From assembly GCA_027346125.1 (NCBI GenBank), contig DAIEST010000106.1, positions 1 to 5,215 of the forward strand: DNA of 5,215 bases, read 5' to 3'. Below are positions 1 through 5,215 of this stretch, piece after piece. This stretch comes from Leptospirillum sp. Its GTDB lineage: Bacteria; Nitrospirota; Leptospirillia; Leptospirillales; Leptospirillaceae. The first letter of the stretch is position 1, and every line of letters starts with the position of its first letter. The notes under the pieces are model-generated. The model saw nothing but the letters and a program-made list of their open reading frames with translations. It searched no databases and was not told the origin of the DNA. The translations under genes and the position numbers were made by a program.

Positions 1-468
1 GGCCAGACGCCGGGGATCCTTTCCGCCGACAAATCCGATCCGGATTTCCGCTCCGCTCAGAATCGCCAGGTTGAGCGCCAGGGATTTTCGGGTCTGAAGC
101 TGGAGATCGAGAAAGATCCGGGGGTTCAGGCGGCGGAGTCGGAGGGCGAGCCTGACGACCTGATAAAGGGGAACCGGGCTGTTCCTGCCCGTTTCCGGAA
201 GAAACAGGGCCTGGCTCAGGCAGGGAAGCCGGCGGACCAGTTCCTCGTTGTGGTGGTCGGTGACCAGGACGAGTTGCGAGTGGGGATGTTTCCGCCGGAT
301 CCCCTCGAGGAGAGGCGCGATGTTCAGGAGGCTTCCCCAGCCGGAAAACTTCGAGACGACGATCGTTCCGCCGGAGCGGCCGTCGATCGGCCAGGGGACG
401 AGGGGGGCGCCCGGAGCGGAGGCAGTCCTCCGGTGCAGCAGGTTGTGTATGACAGGGAACCGGTTCAT
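1..468 (-). CDS. Glycosyltransferase family 9 (heptosyltransferase-like), N-terminal part, cut by window edge
   Basis: The first 156 residues of a protein that continues beyond the left edge. Seen: a Rossmann-type opening strand with the family 9 glycine motif, TIVVSKFSGWGSLLNIAPLL at residues 35-54, then an 'RRKHP' turn and strand LVLVTD (66-71). A second strand IFLDLQ (118-123) is followed by TRKS and LSGAEIRIGF (137-146), the usual D-x-Q...LSGA..RIGF signature of ADP-heptose:LPS heptosyltransferases and relatives. In this family the enzyme transfers a sugar to LPS core or another surface glycan at the inner face of the membrane. The acceptor cannot be told here, because the C-terminal donor-binding half is missing. 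The ATG at 468 is preceded by AGGA (477-474) with a 5-nt spacer. About 33 residues precede the first strand, more than in classical WaaC/WaaF. The only alternative upstream start, TTG at 501, has no ribosome site. It lies 141 nt after the response regulator on the same strand and may be a separate unit. Confidence 0.8.
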   Translation of the reverse strand, partial: MNRFPVIHNLLHRRTASAPGAPLVPWPIDGRSGGTIVVSKFSGWGSLLNIAPLLEGIRRKHPHSQLVLVTDHHNEELVRRLPCLSQALFLPETGRNSPVPLYQVVRLALRLRRLNPRIFLDLQLQTRKSLALNLAILSGAEIRIGFVGGKDPRRLA

Positions 469-496
469 GTTGGTCCTGATCTTTTTTCCCGGCAGT

Positions 497-539
497 CCCA
501 AGGGGCCCGTATCTTGTGCAAGATTCAGGGCCTTTGGGG
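497..539. repeat. 43-nt imperfect hairpin between the response regulator and the glycosyltransferase
   Basis: The outer arms 497-508 and 528-539 pair at 11 of 12 positions (nine Watson-Crick, two G-T, one A-G mismatch). Inside a small GT/TCA internal loop, the perfect 14-bp palindrome ATCTTG-TG-CAAGAT occupies 511-524. Read on the minus strand, the hairpin ends 28 nt before the glycosyltransferase ATG and begins about 70 nt after the regulator stop. It is followed by an A-run, not a T-run, so it is not a normal intrinsic terminator in the gene direction. It could be an mRNA stability or processing structure, a leader element, or an operator centred on the inner palindrome. The rest of the 469-609 gap shows no clear promoter or small gene. 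Confidence 0.6.
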
Positions 540-609
540 TCAGGGTATATGGATGTGCGGGCGATCGTCCGTGAGTTGATCTCCCCGATTTGTCAAGAGA
601 ATTTTTCTG

Positions 610-1245
610 TCAGATCAGTCCTTTCTTCATGGCCTTGACTGCCGCATCCGCCCGGGTGGTGGCCGAAAGCTTCGAGAGGATGCTCTGGATATGTGCCTTG
701 ACCGTACTGAGACTGATCCGGACCTTCTGCCCGATCTCCTTGTTGGTCAGCCCTTCCGAAAGGAGCTTCAGAACCTCTGTTTCCCGTGGCGTAAGAGGGT
801 TCGCCTCGTCGGAAAAACCGGAGGACTGGATGCGCCTGACCGCAAGGTGGGCAATTTTGGGGTCGATGTACAGCGACCCCAGCGAGACGGCCTGTATCCC
901 GAGGTGCAGGCTGTCGATGGAGGTGTCCTTCAGGCAGTACCCGTCCGCTCCGGAGGAAAAGGAGGCAAAGATTTCCTCCTCGAGCTGGTGGACGGTGAAC
1001 ATCACCACCCGGATGTCGGGAGACCTCTTCTTGATTTCCCGGGTGGTTTCGATCCCGGAGATGCCGGGAAGCCCGATATCCATCACGACGACGTCGACGG
1101 AGAGGTTGTCTTCCGAAAGGAGCTTCAGTGCCTCCTCTCCGCTCGAAGCTTCTCCCGCGATCCGGACCACTCCTTCCCGTTCCAGCGATTTTTTCAGTCC
1201 CGCCCGCATCAGATCATGATCTTCGACCAGAAGAATACGCATCAT
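610..1245 (-). CDS. NarL/FixJ-type response regulator (REC + LuxR HTH)
   Basis: A complete 211-aa two-component regulator, the usual length of the NarL/FixJ class. Receiver domain, residues about 2-120: acidic pair E8/D9, phospho-acceptor D56 in VVVMDIGLPG, T84 and K106 (YCLKD) all present, so phosphorylation should be functional. Output domain, about 149-211: LTPRETEVLKLLSEGLTNKE followed by a recognition helix around ISLSTVKAHI (177-186), the standard LuxR-type HTH. It should act as a cytoplasmic DNA-binding transcription factor, phosphorylated by the adjacent kinase. The gene opens with two ATG codons (1245 and 1242). The first sits 9 nt after AGAGGAG and overlaps the kinase stop as ATGA, so I chose it. 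The stop is TGA at 612-610. Its target promoters are not evident in the window. The family is certain; the signal it answers to is not known. Confidence 0.96.
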   Translation of the reverse strand: MMRILLVEDHDLMRAGLKKSLEREGVVRIAGEASSGEEALKLLSEDNLSVDVVVMDIGLPGISGIETTREIKKRSPDIRVVMFTVHQLEEEIFASFSSGADGYCLKDTSIDSLHLGIQAVSLGSLYIDPKIAHLAVRRIQSSGFSDEANPLTPRETEVLKLLSEGLTNKEIGQKVRISLSTVKAHIQSILSKLSATTRADAAVKAMKKGLI

Positions 1246-2843
1246 TCCACAATACTCCTCTGAACAGCCAATGTCACCTCGAATCGGCTTCCGGGCGATG
1301 CGGGCTCATAGCGGAGCTTCCCCCCGTGACGACGGGCGATCTGCTGGGCGATATAGAGTCCGAGACCGAAGCCGGAGCCGGCATGGATGCCCCCGAACCG
1401 TTCGAAGAGATCGGGGACGAGCGTTTGGGGCACTCCCGGTCCCTCATCGACAATGGCGATCGTCAGTGCCCGGTCGTTTCCGGAAAAAAAGACTCCGATC
1501 TTCCCGCCAGGCGGAGACCATTTGATCGCATTGTCGACGAGGTTGAGAAAAAGCCGCTTCAGGGCAGGAGTGTCTCCCTCTATCGGCAGAGGCGGCAGGG
1601 AGACGGAAATGTCGAGGGATTTCCGGTTCAGGAGCGGCTCCAGTTCCCGCAAGAGATCGGAGATGACGAGGTCGAGCCGAAGAGGCTCGACCGTGACGGG
1701 GAGATCGTTCAGTTCATATCGGGAAAGAAGGAGAAGACGGTTGGAAAGGTCGAGGATGGAATCGTTGGCATGAAGCGTCTGTTCGAGGATGACGGAGAAC
1801 TCGGTGGGAATTGTTCCCCATGCACCTTCGATCGCCAGTCGCATATTCATGCCGCTGGCGATCAGGGGAGTCCGGATGTCGTGGGAAACGCCATAGACCA
1901 GATCCCGGATGGTGGCATTCCGGCGGAGAAGGATCCTGTTGTATTCCTGGAGGTGGCGGAGAAGTCCAACCCTGTGCAGGACCTCTTCCAGGACGGGGAG
2001 AATTTCCCCGAGGATGGACAGGGTTGCCGGTTCTCCGGGATCGAGGACGAACAGGTGGAGAAATCGTTCCTTTCCTTCCATGCGATCCGGAGCGGTGAAG
2101 GCGATGCGTCCCGCTGCCCCGCGGGAGGCATGATTGTGCTCCAGCAACGGGGAAAGACTGAGCTGGGACATCCAGATCGGGGAAAAGGGCTGTCCCGAAA
2201 GCAGGGAAAGTCCTCCGGGAAGAGGCTCTCCTTCCGGAAAGGACCAGAGGGAAGGGGGGAACGAATGGGGCGGGGATTCCCATCGCTCTTTTCCGGACGG
2301 AGCGAGGATCACTCCTTTTGCGTCGAAGAGGGAGACAAAGTGCCGGGATACCTCTTCCAGGAGGGAATCGGGATCGGTTTCCGCACTGATTTCTCCCAGG
2401 AAGGTCCTGATTTTTTTCTCCCGTGTGGCCCGGTTCCGTTCGGAGAGAAACATGCCGGCTTCCAGTGCGCTTGCCTGGACGCGGATCGTGAGGTATCCCA
2501 CGAGAAAGAAAGAGATGGCCGAGAAGAAGCGGTTGGCCACGGCGATGGGATTGACAGCGCCTTCCGTCCTGGCATTGATGACCTCTGCGACGACATTGGC
2601 GACAAGACCCAGGGCCACCATGGCGATCGTGGCTTTCTTCCGGAGCGTCAGTCCGGTCAGGGCGATGGGGATGTCCAGCAGGATCGAGACGACAAGGCTC
2701 TGGGGGGTCAGCGCGTCGATCGCGAAGATTCCGGCAAAAAGAGAGCCAGCCAGAAAGAGCGTTCGCCTCCGGGGAGGAAGTCCGGGGGGTTCGGATGGTT
2801 CGGGATTCTTCTCTGCAGAAGGGAATCCGAATTCGGGTTTCAT
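1242..2843 (-). CDS. Membrane sensor histidine kinase (4 TM, GAF-like, HisKA, HATPase)
   Basis: A 533-aa orthodox kinase. A Pro/Glu-rich cytoplasmic start (1-24) and RRR (25-27) precede four hydrophobic segments at about 28-44, 49-67, 71-89 and 101-120, with very short loops, so there is no periplasmic sensor domain. Acidic residues D43 and D57 lie in or at the first two helices. Residues about 146-300 look like a divergent GAF domain (SLLEEVSRHFVSLFDAKGVI) followed by a helical linker. The dimerisation/phosphotransfer helix carries GVSHDIRTPL with H321. The ATPase domain has the N box NLVDNAIKWS (434-443), G1 DEGPG (466-470), F box DLFERF (478-483) and G2 GSGFGLGL (489-496). All catalytic boxes look intact. 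The ATG at 2843 overlaps the permease stop (ATGA), no Shine-Dalgarno is visible, and no other ATG, GTG or TTG occurs in frame before the first helix. The layout resembles the C-terminal half of KdpD, but the four-helix module is also common in unrelated kinases and cyclases. The stimulus is unknown. Confidence 0.94.
   Translation of the reverse strand: MKPEFGFPSAEKNPEPSEPPGLPPRRRTLFLAGSLFAGIFAIDALTPQSLVVSILLDIPIALTGLTLRKKATIAMVALGLVANVVAEVINARTEGAVNPIAVANRFFSAISFFLVGYLTIRVQASALEAGMFLSERNRATREKKIRTFLGEISAETDPDSLLEEVSRHFVSLFDAKGVILAPSGKERWESPPHSFPPSLWSFPEGEPLPGGLSLLSGQPFSPIWMSQLSLSPLLEHNHASRGAAGRIAFTAPDRMEGKERFLHLFVLDPGEPATLSILGEILPVLEEVLHRVGLLRHLQEYNRILLRRNATIRDLVYGVSHDIRTPLIASGMNMRLAIEGAWGTIPTEFSVILEQTLHANDSILDLSNRLLLLSRYELNDLPVTVEPLRLDLVISDLLRELEPLLNRKSLDISVSLPPLPIEGDTPALKRLFLNLVDNAIKWSPPGGKIGVFFSGNDRALTIAIVDEGPGVPQTLVPDLFERFGGIHAGSGFGLGLYIAQQIARRHGGKLRYEPASPGSRFEVTLAVQRSIVE
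1255..1261 (-). promoter_or_regulatory. Ribosome binding site of the response regulator
   Basis: AGAGGAG lies inside the last codons of the kinase gene, 9 nt before ATG 1245 and 12 nt before ATG 1242. The spacing favours the first ATG, which overlaps the kinase TGA. Regulator translation can therefore start independently as well as by re-initiation. Confidence 0.7.
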
Positions 2844-4807
2844 GGAGAAGTCGACGGATCCGGAGGGTTCTTGCCCCGTTCATCCACCTCGTAGCGCGGT
2901 TCCGGAATCGGATGGGAACGGGCTATTCCGGGCAAGGCCGGACGGTTTTCCGAGAGGGTTTGAATTTTCCAGAGCGTGATGGGCATTCCGGATCGGACGA
3001 CCGCCGATTCGATGGATCGGGAGATCGCAGAATCCGTGTCGTTGAAGACGAGCGTATCCGCCTTGTGGCGGGCATGGACCAAAACCAGCGAATTTCCGAT
3101 GGACCGGCTTCGGAGCAGGACCGTGTCCAGCAGGACATCCTCCTCCACGCCGATCGCCTGACAGAGTTCCAGCGTATTTTTGGCCCGGGACTCCTCTTCC
3201 GGAAGAGAGGCGTTCAGGGGAAGGCTCAAGGGGATTTCCAGGACGGTGACCACGGTAATCCTGGCCCCGTCGGCCCGGGCGATCTTGGCGATGTCCCGCA
3301 GTACAGGGGAGGGAGCGTAGGGAGAGGTCGCAACCAGGATGTTTCGGTGGGGGACAGGCTTCTCGAGAGGGCTCTCGGGAATTTCTGTCACGGCGACCCG
3401 ACCCATCAGAGGCATGCGGGTGCTCTGGCGGTAATAGTAGTAATAGGCAATTCCGGCGATCATCCAGATCGTTCCGAAGACCCGCCCGTACTTGTGGAAC
3501 AGAAGGACCATCACGAAGACGCCTCCTGTTCCGATCAGGCCGAAGACCGCGGGGAGAGGGATCTCCCACCCCCGCATGCGGATCGAAAGAGGGACCCGGA
3601 ACGGACGGGGAAGCTCCGGCTCCTTGTGCCGGAGGGTAATGAGTGCCAGATGGGTCATGAGGAAGGAGAGCATCGCCCCGTAGTTGTAGAGGTCGGCCAG
3701 GACTTCCAGATAGGGGAAGAACGCCACGATGGAGGCCCCCAGGACTCCGAAGAACAGGATGGAATAGACGGGAGTTTTCCATCGCTTGGTGGTATGGCGG
3801 AAAATCGGGTGGATCAGGAAGTTGTGGGACATGGAGTAGGCGAGTCGGGAGACTCCGATCAGTCCTGCATTGGCCGCGACCGTCAGGATGGTCGCTCCGA
3901 GAACGGCGACCCAGGGACCCAGGTAGTGATGGACATGCGGGATGAAATGGGCGATGCCGGCGATCGGATCGTTGACCCACACGGTGGAGAGAAGCTTGGG
4001 ATCCATGGCGGACAAGGCCACCAGACTGATTCCCGAATAGAGGAAAACGGTGGTTCCCATGGTCAGGAACATCGCCCGGGGAACGGACCTGGAGGGGTCT
4101 TTGGCTTCCGATGACATCTGGCTGATCGCTTCGATCCCGATATAGGCCACCATGGCGACGGAGATCCCGTACAGGAAGTGGGGCCAGGTCGGGTTGGTTC
4201 CGAGGCTGAACTGGTGCATGATCTTCGGGATGTTGAACAGGAAGAAGAGACCCAGGAACATGAGCGAGAGCTGGGTCAGGATATCGAATCCGGCCAGGAG
4301 GAGGCTGAGCCAGGAAGACTCCTTGAGCCCGAAAATATTCAGCAGCATCAGAATCAGGATCAACCCGCCGGTGAACGTCACGTTGGCCTGAATGTTGTCT
4401 TTCAGGACGGGAAAGAAGTAGCCGAGATACGGCCCCACCGAGAAGGCGCTGATGGCGAGCGTGATGACGTAGTCCAGGAGCAGGGCCCATCCCGCAAAGA
4501 AGGCCCACCCGTCGCCGAATGCCCGTTGGGAGAAGAGGGATGACCCTCCGGCTTCCGGGATCGCCGCGGACAGTTCGGCGTAGGAGAGAACGGTCGCGAC
4601 GAAGAAGAGACCGGCGATGAAGATCGCCAGGAACGAGGCGCCTCCGGCATAGACGGTCGTCACGCCGAGGGCGAAGTAGATCGAGGAGCCCACGTCGCCG
4701 TATCCGGATGAAAAGAGCGCTCCGATACCGACTACCCGCTGGAGAACGGATTCCCGGAACCGTGAAATGGTTTTCCGGGTTCCGTGATAGATTTTGAAAA
4801 GGGCCAA
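2840..4807 (-). CDS. APC-superfamily permease with C-terminal USP-like domain
   Basis: A 655-aa inner-membrane transporter. About twelve hydrophobic segments fill residues 24-458, in the APC (LeuT-fold) pattern. Seen motifs are SSGYGDVGSSIYFALGV (33-49) in the first helix, IPEAGGSS (83-90), LLLDYVITLAIS (109-120) and the APC signature GIEAISQMSSEAKDPSRSVP (224-243). A five-tyrosine run (455-459) ends the last helix. Residues about 487-616 (NILVATSPYAPS...MPITLWKI) form a cytoplasmic USP-like domain, followed by a Pro-rich tail (617-655). Family members carry amino acids, polyamines or, in the KimA/KUP branch, potassium, generally by proton symport. D38, D112, Y113, T116, S120 and E226 line up by eye with residues I recall as K+-site or coupling residues in KimA, which favours but does not prove potassium. 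The start is TTG at 4807, 6 nt after AAAGGAG. The stop overlaps the kinase start (ATGA), tying transport to the two-component pair. Confidence 0.9.
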   Translation of the reverse strand: MALFKIYHGTRKTISRFRESVLQRVVGIGALFSSGYGDVGSSIYFALGVTTVYAGGASFLAIFIAGLFFVATVLSYAELSAAIPEAGGSSLFSQRAFGDGWAFFAGWALLLDYVITLAISAFSVGPYLGYFFPVLKDNIQANVTFTGGLILILMLLNIFGLKESSWLSLLLAGFDILTQLSLMFLGLFFLFNIPKIMHQFSLGTNPTWPHFLYGISVAMVAYIGIEAISQMSSEAKDPSRSVPRAMFLTMGTTVFLYSGISLVALSAMDPKLLSTVWVNDPIAGIAHFIPHVHHYLGPWVAVLGATILTVAANAGLIGVSRLAYSMSHNFLIHPIFRHTTKRWKTPVYSILFFGVLGASIVAFFPYLEVLADLYNYGAMLSFLMTHLALITLRHKEPELPRPFRVPLSIRMRGWEIPLPAVFGLIGTGGVFVMVLLFHKYGRVFGTIWMIAGIAYYYYYRQSTRMPLMGRVAVTEIPESPLEKPVPHRNILVATSPYAPSPVLRDIAKIARADGARITVVTVLEIPLSLPLNASLPEEESRAKNTLELCQAIGVEEDVLLDTVLLRSRSIGNSLVLVHARHKADTLVFNDTDSAISRSIESAVVRSGMPITLWKIQTLSENRPALPGIARSHPIPEPRYEVDERGKNPPDPSTSP

Positions 4808-4813
4808 GCTGGT

Positions 4814-4820
4814 CTCCTTT
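4814..4820 (-). promoter_or_regulatory. Ribosome binding site supporting a TTG start for the permease
   Basis: AAAGGAG, the strongest Shine-Dalgarno in the window, stands 6 nt before TTG 4807. It decides the permease start. It lies in the 78-nt gap after ynfA, in which I see neither a clear promoter nor a terminator, so the permease may be read through from ynfA. Confidence 0.8.
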
Positions 4821-4885
4821 CAGGGGGACAGGCCGCTCCACCCAGGGACGGAGGTGTTCGATCGGTTCCCGGCCGCCCTTTTTTC

Positions 4886-5215
4886 CTATCCCCTCGGTCC
4901 GAAGACCATGACGACGACCCCGAAAAGGATCACAGTGGCTCCGGCCCAATCCCACCGATCCGGGCGAAAGCCGTCGAGGGCCAGGGCCCAGAGGATCGAG
5001 AGGATCACGAAGACCCCTCCGTAGGCCGCATAAGCCCTGCCGAAGGGGAGGGGCTGCCAGGTGACGACGATTCCATAAAGCCCCAGAACGGCAAGCCCTG
5101 CCGCCCCCACCCCGATGGAACGCCCCTCTCTCATCCATTGCCAGACCAGGTATCCTCCGCCGATTTCGCAAAGGCCTCCCAGCAGCATCAATCCTATAAT
5201 CCGGACAGCCAGCAT
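4886..5215 (-). CDS. ynfA: UPF0060 (YnfA family) small membrane protein, SMR-like
   Basis: A 109-aa, strongly hydrophobic protein, the normal length for YnfA (E. coli about 108 aa). Four TM helices are visible at about 3-26, 33-52, 62-80 and 88-106. Family signatures are LCEIGGGYLVWQW (15-27), GRAYAAYGGVFV (59-70) and DWAGATVILFG (89-99). The family belongs to the drug/metabolite transporter superfamily and resembles small multidrug resistance proteins that act as dimers. E17 in the first helix sits where SMR pumps carry their essential glutamate, which is my inference. YnfA has been linked to drug efflux in enterobacteria, but its natural substrate is unsettled. The ATG is the last codon of the window. 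Its distance from the CEIGG motif matches known family starts, so the gene is probably complete, though the ribosome site cannot be seen. The stop is TAG at 4888-4886. It runs in the same direction as the permease, 78 nt upstream of it; operon membership is possible. Confidence 0.9.
   Translation of the reverse strand: MLAVRIIGLMLLGGLCEIGGGYLVWQWMREGRSIGVGAAGLAVLGLYGIVVTWQPLPFGRAYAAYGGVFVILSILWALALDGFRPDRWDWAGATVILFGVVVMVFGPRG

Noticed and set aside
248..579. Two overlapping plus-strand frames of about 108 residues near the left end
   Set aside because: Antisense to the glycosyltransferase and the gap after it; no domain and no ribosome site that stands out.
591..596. TTGACA on the minus strand as a -35 box for the glycosyltransferase
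   Set aside because: No acceptable -10 hexamer is found 16-18 nt downstream (CACGGA at 17 nt), so it is probably chance.
469..609. The regulator and glycosyltransferase are in the same reading frame with no stop in the 47 codons between them, suggesting a split fusion
   Set aside because: The regulator ends naturally just after its HTH. The linker has no domain-like sequence, and the glycosyltransferase has its own AGGA and ATG. An open stretch of this length is not rare at this GC content.
1128..2894. A 588-codon open frame on the plus strand opposite the kinase gene
   Set aside because: It has Gly/Asp/Glu-rich low-complexity composition and no recognisable domain. It is a mirror of a GC-rich minus-strand gene with intact kinase motifs.
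2795..4114. A 439-codon plus-strand frame opposite the permease
   Set aside because: Highly charged, without domain signals; it arises from the codon pattern of the permease on the other strand.
4808..4885. Possible terminator between ynfA and the permease
   Set aside because: Only short competing stems (for example GGCCG/CGGCC) and no T-run in the gene direction were found.
2880..5171. A 763-codon minus-strand frame spanning ynfA and the permease
   Set aside because: Arg/Pro/Gly-rich frame-shifted reading of two well-recognised membrane proteins.

Overview
The window is a stretch of bacterial chromosome, about 55-60% GC in the rows I counted, in which every convincing gene runs on the minus strand. 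Coding density is high: one gap of 141 nt, one of 78 nt, and two 4-nt gene overlaps. I see no tRNA, rRNA, CRISPR, IS or phage feature. A partial LPS-type glycosyltransferase suggests a Gram-negative. The style of the proteins would fit a Nitrospirota member such as Leptospirillum, but that is a guess and no marker gene settles it.

Layout in the direction of transcription (right to left): (1) a ynfA/UPF0060 small four-helix membrane protein whose ATG is at the window edge (5215-4886); (2) a 655-aa APC-superfamily permease with a cytoplasmic universal-stress-protein (USP)-like domain, starting at TTG (4807-2840); (3) a 533-aa membrane histidine kinase with four TM helices, a GAF-like linker, HisKA and HATPase (2843-1242); (4) a 211-aa NarL/FixJ-type response regulator (1245-610); (5) a 141-nt gap holding a 43-nt imperfect hairpin; (6) the first 156 residues of a family 9 (heptosyltransferase-like) glycosyltransferase running off the left edge (468-1).

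The centre of interest is the permease-kinase-regulator cassette. Both junctions are ATGA stop/start overlaps, and the kinase start has no Shine-Dalgarno, so the three proteins are probably made together. The likely model is a transporter-linked signalling unit: the permease moves (and perhaps reports on) a solute, the kinase with almost no periplasmic part senses the membrane, the transporter or a cytoplasmic signal through its GAF-like region, and the regulator controls transcription. The permease keeps several residues that I recall as potassium-site residues of the KimA K+/H+ symporter, which also has a C-terminal USP-like domain. The kinase layout (four TM, GAF, HisKA, HATPase) recalls the C-terminal half of KdpD. 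A potassium or osmotic role is therefore a reasonable but unproven hypothesis; amino-acid or polyamine transport is the main alternative. The pairing of a HisKA-class kinase with a NarL-class regulator is less usual than HisKA with OmpR or HisKA_3 with NarL.
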